Source: an uncultured Pelagibacteraceae bacterium
GTDB lineage: Bacteria; Pseudomonadota; Alphaproteobacteria; Pelagibacterales; Pelagibacteraceae
Assembly: GCA_902543295.1 (NCBI GenBank)
Contig: CACBXW010000002.1
Coordinates: 119,501-183,500 of the forward strand
DNA: 64,000 nucleotides
Direction of reading: 5' to 3'
Numbering within the stretch: the stretch's first letter is position 1; every line of letters begins with the position of its first letter. The translations under genes and the position numbers were made by a program. Positions 48,139-56,352 of this stretch are shown here, piece after piece. Below the pieces are notes generated by a model that had not been told where the DNA came from, did no database searches, and worked only from the letters and a program-made list of their open reading frames with translations.

Positions 48139-48747
48139 ATGTTTAAGGAACTTTTTAATAAAACAATTAAACTTGCAGGACATAAAAATTCAAAAAAAAT
48201 TTTAGGTTTTATTTCTTTTATTGAGAGTTTCATATTTCCTATTCCACCAGATGTTCTTATTATTCCAATGACTATTGCCGACAGACAAAGATGGATGAAG
48301 ATAGCAATTATTGCTACGACAGGATCCGTCTTAGGTGCATGTTTGGGATATTTCATAGGATATGTGTTTTTCAATGAAATTGGAATTAAGATTTTTGAGC
48401 TTTACGGTGTAGATAATACTTCATTTTTAAAAGATAAAATTTCATCAGATGGAGGGGTTTTTGCATGGGCAACGTTGCTGGCTATAGCGGGTTTTACACC
48501 CATCCCATTTAAATTACTCACAATAACAAGTGGGTTTGTTCAATTTAATATAGTCTATTTTATAATTGTCTCCTTAATAACAAGAGGATCTAGATTTTTT
48601 ATAATAGCTTTTTTGGTTGGAAATTTTGGTCCTGCTATGAAAACAATAATTGAAAAAAGGCTGCCTAAAGTTTCAATTATAATCTCAATTGTATTGATAG
48701 TTTTTGCTTTTTTAATTTATAAATTTTTACAAAACTTTATTAACTAA
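48139..48747 (+). CDS. YqaA-like membrane protein (SNARE-associated/VTT domain)
   Basis: A 202-residue inner-membrane protein with about five transmembrane segments. FPIPPDVLIIPMTIA and FTPIPFKLLTITSGF are the paired re-entrant, proline-containing motifs of the YqaA/DedA (VTT) family, whose better-known members recycle undecaprenyl phosphate or move lipids. Which substrate this one uses is unknown. It diverges from tRNA-Leu and is followed by dsbB after a single base. Confidence 0.87.
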   Translation: MFKELFNKTIKLAGHKNSKKILGFISFIESFIFPIPPDVLIIPMTIADRQRWMKIAIIATTGSVLGACLGYFIGYVFFNEIGIKIFELYGVDNTSFLKDKISSDGGVFAWATLLAIAGFTPIPFKLLTITSGFVQFNIVYFIIVSLITRGSRFFIIAFLVGNFGPAMKTIIEKRLPKVSIIISIVLIVFAFLIYKFLQNFIN

Positions 48748-48748
48748 A

Positions 48749-49222
48749 ATGAATTTTATTTTAAAAAGAAAAAATATTTATTTATTAATTTTTATATACT
48801 CAATTATTGCTATATTATCTGCGATCTATATTGAAAAAGTTCTTGGGTATTTACCGTGTAAATTATGTATTTATCAAAGAATTCCTTTTTTAGTAGCGAT
48901 CTTCATTTGTTTTTTGGGATATAACTATATTAAATCTGATAGGATATTAATTGCTTTAATAATTACATTCATACTGAGCACTGCTCTTGCAGGATATCAT
49001 TTTGGTATAGAAAATGGCATTTTTGACGAATATGCTGGTTGTACAAACACAAATATAGATATCACGAATAAAGAAAAAATAATCAAAAGTCTTGGAATGG
49101 TTAAAAATTGTAAAGATGTAGAGTTTACTATTTTAGGCATATCTTTATCTGGATTGAATTTTTTAACATCTTTACTAATTGTATTATTTTCGCTAAGAGC
49201 TCTTGTTTATGAAAAAGACTAA
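48749..49222 (+). CDS. dsbB: Disulfide bond formation protein B
   Basis: A 157-residue membrane oxidoreductase with four transmembrane helices. The periplasmic cysteine pairs are Cys37/Cys40 (LPCKLC) and Cys98/Cys121, the layout that lets DsbB reoxidise DsbA and pass electrons to quinone. YQRIPF after the first pair matches the family. DsbA is not in the window. The end overlaps coq7 by 14 bases, which puts a quinone-using enzyme next to a quinone-making one. Confidence 0.92.
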   Translation: MNFILKRKNIYLLIFIYSIIAILSAIYIEKVLGYLPCKLCIYQRIPFLVAIFICFLGYNYIKSDRILIALIITFILSTALAGYHFGIENGIFDEYAGCTNTNIDITNKEKIIKSLGMVKNCKDVEFTILGISLSGLNFLTSLLIVLFSLRALVYEKD

Positions 49223-49742
49223 CAAGAAAAAATTAGAAGAATTTATTAGAGTTGATCACGCAGGTGAAAGAGGTGCAATTAAAATATATGAAGGTCAACT
49301 TTTAGCACTGAAAACATTTAAAAAGGATCCTGAACTATTAAAATTAGTAGAAGAAATGAGAGAGCATGAGCAAGAACATAGTGATTTTTTTGAAAATGAA
49401 ATCAGAGAAAGAAACATAAAACCAACTAAATTTTTACCTCTATGGGATTTATTAGGAGTAAGTTTAGGTTTCGGCTCAACAATATTAGGAAAAAAGGCAG
49501 CAATGCTATGTACAGCATCTGTTGAGGAAGTAATTGATAAACATTACCAAAGTCAAATAGATCAATTACAAGATGATGAGAAAAAACTTAGAGAAAAAAT
49601 TAAAAAATTTAGAGCTGATGAATTGGAACATAAAGATATTGCATATGAGCACGGCGCAACAAAAAAAGGATTATATTCAGTGATGGATAAAATTATTAAA
49701 ACTGGCTCAAAAATTGCTATAAATATCTCTGAAAAAATTTAA
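49209..49742 (+). CDS. coq7: Demethoxyubiquinone hydroxylase (Coq7)
   Basis: A 177-residue di-iron monooxygenase that adds the C6 hydroxyl in ubiquinone synthesis. The iron ligands are in VDHAGERGA, REHEQEHSDF, SVEEVIDKHY and DELEHKDIA, two repeats of E...ExxH. I use ATG 49209 (MKKTNKKKLEEFIRVDH); a TTG two codons earlier would also be in frame. It overlaps dsbB at its start and ends in a 4-base interlocked stop (TTAA) with the HNH gene. UbiE and UbiB of the same pathway are encoded further along. Confidence 0.94.
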   Translation: MKKTNKKKLEEFIRVDHAGERGAIKIYEGQLLALKTFKKDPELLKLVEEMREHEQEHSDFFENEIRERNIKPTKFLPLWDLLGVSLGFGSTILGKKAAMLCTASVEEVIDKHYQSQIDQLQDDEKKLREKIKKFRADELEHKDIAYEHGATKKGLYSVMDKIIKTGSKIAINISEKI

Positions 49743-50311
49743 CTAGGATCTAATTCTACATCCCAATATAAATAATCCATCCAACTGCTGTGTAGAAAAT
49801 TAGGAGGAAAATTCTTCCCATTTCTATGAAGATCTTCTGTTGTTGGTTGAAAAGGCCATTGATTTAACTTCATTCCAGAATTTTTTAGTAATCTTCCACC
49901 TTTTTTTACATTACATGCTGAGCATGCAGTAACAACGTTTTCCCAATCAGTTTTCCCACCTTTTGATCTTGGAAGAAGATGGTCAAAAGTTAGTTCATCA
50001 TTACTTCCACAATATTGACAACTAAACTTATCTCGTAGAAAAACATTAAATCTTGTGAAATTTGGATTTGAACGAGGTTTTATAAAAGATTTTAATGCAA
50101 TAACACTTGGTAACTGCATAGAGAATGATGGGCTTCTTATCATTCTATCATAATGACTTACAATTGAGACTCTATCTAAAAATACAGATTTAATAGCGTC
50201 TTGCCATGACCATAATGATAAAGGATAATAACTTAATGGTCTATAATCTGCGTTAAGGACTAGAGCTGGACATTTTTCGAGTGAAAGGTTTTCATTGATC
50301 ATCATAGTCAT
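49739..50311 (-). CDS. HNH endonuclease-domain protein
   Basis: A 190-residue protein with a C-terminal HNH nuclease domain. Two zinc-binding CxxC pairs (FSCQYCG and ACSACN) frame the motif LTFDHLLPRSKGGKTDWENVV, with the catalytic His in FDHL and the Asn in WENVV. The N-terminal half (ALVLNADYRPLSYYPLSLWSW) is conserved in a widespread family of chromosomal HNH proteins of unknown role, often not linked to mobile elements. No restriction or methylase gene is nearby, so this is more likely a house-keeping nuclease than a defence system. Confidence 0.9.
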   Translation of the reverse strand: MTMMINENLSLEKCPALVLNADYRPLSYYPLSLWSWQDAIKSVFLDRVSIVSHYDRMIRSPSFSMQLPSVIALKSFIKPRSNPNFTRFNVFLRDKFSCQYCGSNDELTFDHLLPRSKGGKTDWENVVTACSACNVKKGGRLLKNSGMKLNQWPFQPTTEDLHRNGKNFPPNFLHSSWMDYLYWDVELDPS

Positions 50312-50369
50312 AATTATTTAATATATTATATATTATTATTAATCAATGTAACAAAAAAGTTAATTCTCT

Positions 50370-51026
50370 TTAAATATCAAAATTATCTTTGATAAATTTT
50401 AATGCATTACTTGAAGCTTGAACTGGTATATGATGGTCGCAGTCTTTGATCATTAAAGTTTCTATACTAATATTATTCCGTGTAAAAAAATCTTTTGCTT
50501 CTAATAAGTTGTAGGGTGGAACTATTTCATCTTTTTCACCATGAATTAATAAAGTTTTTGTTTTAGAAATTAACCTTAAACTAAGATCCTCTTTATCTAT
50601 AATCTTTCCAGAAAATCCAACAATACAATTAAATGGATCTTTAGAAGTTAAGCCCAAGTTTATTGACATCATGCAACCCTGGCTGAATCCAGATAAACAT
50701 ATCTTTGAATTTTCCAAATTATATTCTGTTTTAACTTCTTCAATATATTTTCTTAATTTATCTTCAGCTTTTTTTACTTCGTTTAAAATATAATTTTTAT
50801 CATTTGTTTCTAAATCAAACCATTGATAACCAATAGGATTAATTTTACATGGTTCGTGTCCATTCGGACATAAGAATACTGTATTGGTTAAAAACCTTTT
50901 CCAATTAAGAGTTAACATGCTTATGTCTTTTCCATCTCCACCATATCCATGAAGTAAAATTACTGCATTTTTGATGTCGGACCCATTTTCAGGTTTTATA
51001 ATTGTTGATTCAAGGCAAAATGTCAT
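50370..51026 (-). CDS. Carboxylesterase/phospholipase-type alpha/beta hydrolase
   Basis: A 218-residue serine hydrolase of the YpfH/acyl-protein thioesterase type. The oxyanion loop is LLHGYGGDG, the nucleophile is in GFSQGC, the acid is the Asp in HGEKDEIVPP and the base is the His in IKDCDHHIPV. Members cleave short-chain esters or lysophospholipids. There is no signal peptide, so it is cytoplasmic. It diverges from the HIG1 gene with 49 bases between starts. Confidence 0.9.
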   Translation of the reverse strand: MTFCLESTIIKPENGSDIKNAVILLHGYGGDGKDISMLTLNWKRFLTNTVFLCPNGHEPCKINPIGYQWFDLETNDKNYILNEVKKAEDKLRKYIEEVKTEYNLENSKICLSGFSQGCMMSINLGLTSKDPFNCIVGFSGKIIDKEDLSLRLISKTKTLLIHGEKDEIVPPYNLLEAKDFFTRNNISIETLMIKDCDHHIPVQASSNALKFIKDNFDI

Positions 51027-51075
51027 AGATAAGTAATTATGTTTTTTTATTTTAAAAAGAAACTAAAATCAAAGT

Positions 51076-51276
51076 ATGATTTCTGAAATATTTGTTAAAA
51101 TTGCAGCGATTGTTTTGCTTGCAGCTGTAGCTGTAGTCTTAATTCTTGGAATTAGAACTCTTTTTAAAGGAGACGGAGATAAAAAAACATCTAACAAATT
51201 AATGCAGCTTAGAGTATTACTACAATTTGTTGCTATAATTGTGCTTGTAGCATTAGCTTACTTTTATAAAAACTAA
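51076..51276 (+). CDS. HIG1-domain twin-transmembrane protein
   Basis: A 66-residue protein with two transmembrane helices (about 7-28 and 46-63) joined by a short positively charged loop (FKGDGDKKTSNK). The motif NKLMQLRVLLQ fits the QRxxRxRVxxQ-like signature of the HIG1 family. In mitochondria (Rcf1) and in some alphaproteobacteria such proteins associate with cytochrome oxidase and respiratory supercomplexes. A role in the respiratory chain is inference from family only. It ends in a 4-base interlocked stop with the TlpA-like gene. Confidence 0.85.
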   Translation: MISEIFVKIAAIVLLAAVAVVLILGIRTLFKGDGDKKTSNKLMQLRVLLQFVAIIVLVALAYFYKN

Positions 51277-51803
51277 TTTAATTCATTTAACCAATTTAAA
51301 AATTCATCACTGTTAAAATCTATTGAGCCAACAATTCTTGCAAACTCATAACCATCTTTATCAATGAATAGTGTTGTGGGTATTCCTCTTAATTTTAAAT
51401 TTTTTGCAATTCCAGCACCATCACCAACAAAAACTTGTAATTCTTCTATGAGCAGTTCATCAAAAAACTTCTTAGATTTACTAATATTTTCTCCACCTAT
51501 ATTTATTGGGATAATCTTTAATTTTTTTTCATCCTTAAGTTTTTGAAGATTACTTAAAGATGGCATTTCCTCTCTACAAGGCGCGCACCATGTTGCCCAA
51601 AAATTCAGAATAATTAATTCGGATTTAAAATCTTTCAAATTAACTTTATTTCCAGCCTCATTTAAAAAGTCAAAAAACTTAATTTTTTGTTTTTCCTCAT
51701 AAATTATTAGATTTTTTATATTTGGCGCTTCTATTGAATATGAAGAGCTAAATGATATGAAGTAAAGAAATATTATTTTAATGGATATAAATATAAATTT
51801 CAT
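51273..51803 (-). CDS. TlpA/ResA-like periplasmic thioredoxin
   Basis: A 176-residue thiol-disulfide oxidoreductase with an N-terminal signal or anchor (MKFIFISIKIIFLYFISF). The active site is WCAPC in NFWATWCAPCREEMP, and GIPTTLFIDKDG holds the cis-proline. I start at ATG 51803 because the longer frame would overlap the argH start and lose the signal-peptide shape. It probably reduces disulfides in the periplasm, for example in cytochrome c or oxidase maturation, which would fit the HIG1 neighbour. Confidence 0.9.
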   Translation of the reverse strand: MKFIFISIKIIFLYFISFSSSYSIEAPNIKNLIIYEEKQKIKFFDFLNEAGNKVNLKDFKSELIILNFWATWCAPCREEMPSLSNLQKLKDEKKLKIIPINIGGENISKSKKFFDELLIEELQVFVGDGAGIAKNLKLRGIPTTLFIDKDGYEFARIVGSIDFNSDEFLNWLNELN

Positions 51804-51822
51804 AAATTTGTAATTGAATAAC

Positions 51823-53211
51823 ATGAGTAAAAATAAAAACAATAAACCAATTTGGGGTACAAGAATTAAGAAAAATGCCTCAACTTTATTTAAAAAAGTT
51901 GGTGGTTCATTACCGGTAGATAAAAGACTATTTAAAGAAGATATCGAAGGATCAATTGCTCATGTCGAAATGCTTCACAAACAGAAAATTATAAATTTCA
52001 GAATAAAGAATAAAATAATCTGGGGATTAAAAAGAATTAAAAATGAAATTGTAAAAAAAAAATTCAATTTTGATTATGATTTAGAGGATATTCATATGAA
52101 TATAGAAAACAGATTATTTGAACTTATTGGTGATGATGCTGGATATGTTCATACTGCTAGATCTAGAAATGATCAGGTAATTACAGACCTTAAATTATGG
52201 TTAAAAGAAGCAACAAAAAAAATAATAATATTATTAGATAATACAAATTCAAATATTCTAAATCTTGCACAAAAAAATATCAGAACAATTATGCCAGGAT
52301 TTACACATTTAAAAAATGCACAACCACTATCTTTAGCACATTATCTACTAGCATATGTTGAAATGTTTAAGAGAGATAAGATAAAATTTAAGAATAATTT
52401 AGAATTTTTAGATGAAAATCCTTTAGGTGTAGGGGCTTTATCTGGCACCTCTTTTAAAATTGACAGAAATTACACCACAAAAAAACTTAAATTTAAAAAA
52501 CCAACAAACAATTCTGTAGATACTGTATCTGATAGAGATTTTGTTTTAGACTTTTTGTATTCTTCTCTGGCTTGCTCTTTACACATTTCTAGAATCGCTG
52601 AAGAACTAATAATTTGGAATTCTGATGCATTTAACTTGATAGCTTTAAGTGATAAATTAGTAACCGGTTCTTCTATAATGCCACAAAAAAAGAATCCTGA
52701 TCCATTGGAATATTTGAGAGGTAAAACTGGAATATTTATTGGAAATATGAATTCTATGATTTCAATATTAAAGGGCTTACCCTTATCATATTTTAAAGAT
52801 TTACAGGATGACAAAGAAATTGTTTTTAAAACAAATGATCAATTAAAAATATCGCTATCATTATTGAATGATGTAGTAAAAAATTTAAAAATAAATAAAA
52901 AAAGTATGCTATCACTTGCAGGAAAAGGATTTACTACAGCTACTGATTTATCTGATTACATTGTAAGAGAACTTGGATATCCATTTAGAAAGGCATACAT
53001 ACAAACAGCAAAAATAATTAATCTAGCTGAAAAAAAAAACAAAAAACTTCACGAGCTAGAATTGAAAGAAATAAATCAAATTGAGCCAAAACTTACATTA
53101 AATGTTTATAAAATACTAAATCTAGAAAATTCAATTAATTCAAAAAAATCTTATGGCGGAACTTCTTTTGAGAACGTTAAGAAAATGATAAAAAAAGCAA
53201 AAAATGAGTAA
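51823..53211 (+). CDS. argH: Argininosuccinate lyase
   Basis: A 462-residue enzyme that releases fumarate and arginine from argininosuccinate. The superfamily signature is GSSIMPQKKNPDPLE; HTARSRNDQV and GFTHLKNAQPLSL hold other active-site residues. I use ATG 51823 (MSKNKNNKPIWG); an in-frame TTG three codons earlier is less likely. It starts 19 bases from the divergent TlpA-like start. The last bases overlap the small lipoprotein gene, which leads into lysA, an order common in alphaproteobacteria. Confidence 0.95.
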   Translation: MSKNKNNKPIWGTRIKKNASTLFKKVGGSLPVDKRLFKEDIEGSIAHVEMLHKQKIINFRIKNKIIWGLKRIKNEIVKKKFNFDYDLEDIHMNIENRLFELIGDDAGYVHTARSRNDQVITDLKLWLKEATKKIIILLDNTNSNILNLAQKNIRTIMPGFTHLKNAQPLSLAHYLLAYVEMFKRDKIKFKNNLEFLDENPLGVGALSGTSFKIDRNYTTKKLKFKKPTNNSVDTVSDRDFVLDFLYSSLACSLHISRIAEELIIWNSDAFNLIALSDKLVTGSSIMPQKKNPDPLEYLRGKTGIFIGNMNSMISILKGLPLSYFKDLQDDKEIVFKTNDQLKISLSLLNDVVKNLKINKKSMLSLAGKGFTTATDLSDYIVRELGYPFRKAYIQTAKIINLAEKKNKKLHELELKEINQIEPKLTLNVYKILNLENSINSKKSYGGTSFENVKKMIKKAKNE

Positions 53212-53320
53212 AAAAATTTTAATTATTATACTTTGTTTATATTTTGTAGTTGCTTGTGGGCGTAAAGGCGATCCAGAGTATAAATCTGAATTAAGTAAGA
53301 ATATTCAAAAAGTATTATGA
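53204..53320 (+). CDS. lptM: LptM-like small lipoprotein (38 aa)
   Basis: A 38-residue lipoprotein with start MSKKILIIILCLYF, a lipobox VVAC at about residue 18, and the mature N-terminus CGRKGDPEY. The CGxKGxP pattern right after the lipid-anchored Cys matches LptM (formerly YifL), which helps LptD, the outer-membrane LPS assembly protein, fold with the right disulfides. It overlaps argH by 8 bases and lysA by 4 (ATGA), the usual place for this gene in alphaproteobacteria. Too short for most gene-calling thresholds. Confidence 0.85.
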   Translation: MSKKILIIILCLYFVVACGRKGDPEYKSELSKNIQKVL

Positions 53321-54531
53321 GATATATAAACAATAAATTTTTTATTGAAGGAAAAAACGTTGAGAGTCTGACAAAAAAATTTAATACACCTCTATACTGC
53401 TACTCTTATAAAAATTTAAGAGAAAATGTAGAGAATTTTAAAAAAGCTTTTAAGGAAATTAAACCTTTAATTTGTTTTTCTGTAAAATCTAATTCAAATA
53501 TTTCACTATTAAAAGAAATAAAAAAACTTGGCCTTGGGGCAGATGTAGTTTCAAAGGGTGAATTATATGCATCACTTAAAGCTGGTATTGACAAAAATAA
53601 GATAGTTTTCTCTGGAGTTGGTAAAACAAGAGATGAAATTGAGTACGCAATTAAGCAAAAAATATTATTAATAAATTCTGAGTCATTGAGTGAAGTTTTA
53701 GCGATTGAAGCGGCTGCAAAAAAACTAAATAAAGTTGTTGATATAGGACTAAGATTAAATCCAGATACAGATGCTGAAACATTGAAACAAATTTCAACTG
53801 GTAAAAGTGAAAATAAATTTGGAGTAGATAAAAAGACTTTTGTAAAAATTATTAATTTGATGAAACAATCAAAATTCATAAATATTAAATGCTTAAGCGT
53901 TCATATCGGTAGTCAAATCTTAAACCACAAACCCTACGAAAAAATGCTAAATGTTCTTGATAAACTTTTAAAAAATTTAGATTATAAATTTGAGATCATT
54001 GATTTAGGTGGTGGGATGGGGATAAACTATGATAATAAAACGAAAAAACTTAATTATAAAAAATATAAAAAATCAATAATTAAATTTAAAAATAAATACA
54101 ATTGTAAAATAATTTTTGAACCTGGAAGATCTATAATTGGAAATGTTGGTATACTTGCATCTAAAGTAATTTATTTAAAACATAACAAAACAAAAACATT
54201 TGTAATATTAGATGCGGCAATGAATGATTTGATAAGACCAGCTTTGTATAATGCAAAACATAGGATAATTCCATCCCTAAGAAATATGTCACAATCAAAG
54301 AAAATATTAGAATTTGTAGGCCCAGTATGTGAAACAACTGATAAATTTTTAACAGAAAGGAAATTTCAGAATATAAAAGAAAATGATATTATGATTATTT
54401 GCGATACAGGTGCCTATGGTTATTCATTATCATCTAATTATAATCTTAGATTAAGGCCTGCTGAAATTTTGATTAAAGGAAATAAAGTAAAGATTATAAG
54501 AAAAAGACAAAACATAACAGATATTATCTAA
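53317..54531 (+). CDS. lysA: Diaminopimelate decarboxylase
   Basis: A 404-residue fold-type III PLP enzyme that makes lysine from meso-diaminopimelate. The PLP lysine is in ICFSVKSNSNI, followed by VHIGSQI, LGGGMGINY and EPGRSIIGNVG; the Cys of VGPVCETTDKF contributes to the active site from the partner subunit. GAYGYSLSSNYN near the end is also conserved. It is the last gene of argH-lptM-lysA; plsC follows 13 bases later. Confidence 0.96.
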   Translation: MRYINNKFFIEGKNVESLTKKFNTPLYCYSYKNLRENVENFKKAFKEIKPLICFSVKSNSNISLLKEIKKLGLGADVVSKGELYASLKAGIDKNKIVFSGVGKTRDEIEYAIKQKILLINSESLSEVLAIEAAAKKLNKVVDIGLRLNPDTDAETLKQISTGKSENKFGVDKKTFVKIINLMKQSKFINIKCLSVHIGSQILNHKPYEKMLNVLDKLLKNLDYKFEIIDLGGGMGINYDNKTKKLNYKKYKKSIIKFKNKYNCKIIFEPGRSIIGNVGILASKVIYLKHNKTKTFVILDAAMNDLIRPALYNAKHRIIPSLRNMSQSKKILEFVGPVCETTDKFLTERKFQNIKENDIMIICDTGAYGYSLSSNYNLRLRPAEILIKGNKVKIIRKRQNITDII

Positions 54532-54544
54532 CTTAAAACTTATA

Positions 54545-55243
54545 ATGAGAAATATCCTCTTTAAAAGTATATTTTTTTCTGGATTAATTTTAATATGTAT
54601 TATTTTTCTTCCATCTTTATTACTACCTAAGAAAATCACTCTTTTTGGAGGTAAACTTTTTGGATACTGGTCCTCATTCTGTTTAAAAATTTTTTTCTCA
54701 ACCAGCATAGTAATAAAAGGTCAAGAAAACATAATTAATAACGAAAATTTCTTTATCGCAAGCTCTCATCAATCGATGTTTGAAACTTTTTTTTTACAAA
54801 CAATATTTAATTCACCAATTTTTATTCTTAAAAAAGAACTATTAAATATTCCGATATTTGGTTGGTATTTAAGAAAGATAGATTCTATTTCTGTGGATAG
54901 AAATAAAGTTTCTAGAGAAAACCTTAATTTTACTGAAAAAATTAAAGAAGTTATGGAAAAAACAAAAAGACCTATAATAATTTTTCCACAAGCTACTCGA
55001 GTTCTACCAGATGAAATTATTCCTTTTAAAAAGGGAGTTGGAAGAATTTACAGAGAATTAAATGTAAAATGTCAACCCGTCGCTATTGATTCTGGAAGAG
55101 TATGGCCAAAATCTGGAAAGATGAAGCCCAATAAAACGATTACTATTTCTATTTTAAAACCAATTAATACAGGTATCGAAGAAACAGAATTTGTAAAATT
55201 ATTGCAAAAAGAAATTTATTCCGAGCTTGGTCTAGCTAACTAA
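54545..55243 (+). CDS. plsC: 1-acyl-glycerol-3-phosphate acyltransferase family (PlsC-like)
   Basis: A 232-residue membrane acyltransferase with one or two N-terminal helices. Motif I is HQSMFE (HX4E rather than HX4D), as in alphaproteobacterial PlsC-like enzymes with HQSAWE. Motif II-like RKIDSISVDR follows. Motif III is FPQATR instead of the usual FPEGTR, an unusual change. It probably acylates lysophosphatidic acid in phospholipid synthesis. It ends in a 4-base interlocked stop (CTAA) with the convergent dnaN. Confidence 0.88.
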   Translation: MRNILFKSIFFSGLILICIIFLPSLLLPKKITLFGGKLFGYWSSFCLKIFFSTSIVIKGQENIINNENFFIASSHQSMFETFFLQTIFNSPIFILKKELLNIPIFGWYLRKIDSISVDRNKVSRENLNFTEKIKEVMEKTKRPIIIFPQATRVLPDEIIPFKKGVGRIYRELNVKCQPVAIDSGRVWPKSGKMKPNKTITISILKPINTGIEETEFVKLLQKEIYSELGLAN

Positions 55244-56352
55244 CCTTTCATAGGCATTACAACATAAATACTATCAAAATCTGCAGGATCTTTTATTAAC
55301 GCAGGAGATCCAGTATCTTTCAAATATATTTCAATGTTATCACCATTTAGTTGGGATGCTATATCCAGCAAATATCTAGAATTAAAACTTATATCTAAAT
55401 CTGTCTCAAATTTTACAGATAGGCTTTCTTTACCATCGCCACTATTAGTGTTATTGACGGATAAATCTAAATTATCTTTAGTCAAATTAAATTTTACACC
55501 ATCTTTTTTATCTAAAGAAACTGATGCTACTCTATCGACAGAATTTAGAAAAGATTTTAAATCTATTTCAAGTTTTTTTTGATTCTCTCTAGGGATAACT
55601 TGAATATAATTAGGGAATTTTCCATCAATTAATTTAGATATCAAAATACTATTGTTAAGTTCAAATTTAATTTTAGATTTAATATTTGAAACTTTAACCT
55701 CGCCATCATAATCTTCTAAAAGAGAACATAATTGAAATATAGTTTTTTTTGGAAGTATTATAGGTTCAAATTCAATTTTGTTTTTTAATCTTATTTTTGA
55801 GATAGACATTCTATGGCTATCTGTTGCGGCTGCAGTTAAAAAATTCTTATCATCTGTTTGGGTCTGATGGAAAAAAATACCACTAAGATAATGTCTTGTT
55901 TCATCATTTGAAATCGAAAATTTACATTTGTTTAAAAGTTTTAATAAATCTTTTGAATTTATAGTAAATTCATTTTCATTGAAATTTTCGTCTGTAATTG
56001 GAAATTCAGAAGCATTAATTGAATTTAAATTGAATAGAGATTTATTTGTCTCTAGTTGTAATTTACTTTCTCCAGTATTTTCAAAATTTATCTGACTGCC
56101 AGAGGGTATTTTTCTTACAATATCAAACATAATTGATGAAGAGGTAGTTGTTTTGCCTTCATCAAAAATTTTAATATTTGAAATTTCATTTACAAATATT
56201 AAATCTAAATCTGTTGCTGTAATTTTTAACTTTGAATTTGCTGCCTCTATCAAAATATTTGAAAGAATAGGTAAAGTGCTTCTTTTTTCTATTACACCCT
56301 GACAGTAACCTAAAGATTTTTGCAAATCCTGTTGATTAACACTAAATTTCAT
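55240..56352 (-). CDS. dnaN: DNA polymerase III beta subunit (sliding clamp)
   Basis: A 370-residue clamp made of three similar domains; it holds polymerase III on DNA. N-terminal MKFSVNQQDLQKSLGYCQGVIEKRSTLPILSNI, the second-domain segment ATDSHRMSI and the C-terminal YVVMPMKG are typical. Its ATG overlaps the dnaA end by 11 bases, so the two are translationally coupled, as expected for dnaA-dnaN. recF does not follow; plsC converges on it. Confidence 0.97.
   Translation of the reverse strand: MKFSVNQQDLQKSLGYCQGVIEKRSTLPILSNILIEAANSKLKITATDLDLIFVNEISNIKIFDEGKTTTSSSIMFDIVRKIPSGSQINFENTGESKLQLETNKSLFNLNSINASEFPITDENFNENEFTINSKDLLKLLNKCKFSISNDETRHYLSGIFFHQTQTDDKNFLTAAATDSHRMSISKIRLKNKIEFEPIILPKKTIFQLCSLLEDYDGEVKVSNIKSKIKFELNNSILISKLIDGKFPNYIQVIPRENQKKLEIDLKSFLNSVDRVASVSLDKKDGVKFNLTKDNLDLSVNNTNSGDGKESLSVKFETDLDISFNSRYLLDIASQLNGDNIEIYLKDTGSPALIKDPADFDSIYVVMPMKG

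Noticed and set aside
49739-50311. HNH protein as part of a restriction or defence island
   Set aside because: No methylase, helicase, toxin or phage gene is adjacent, neighbours are coq7 and an esterase, and the family is widespread as a house-keeping gene.
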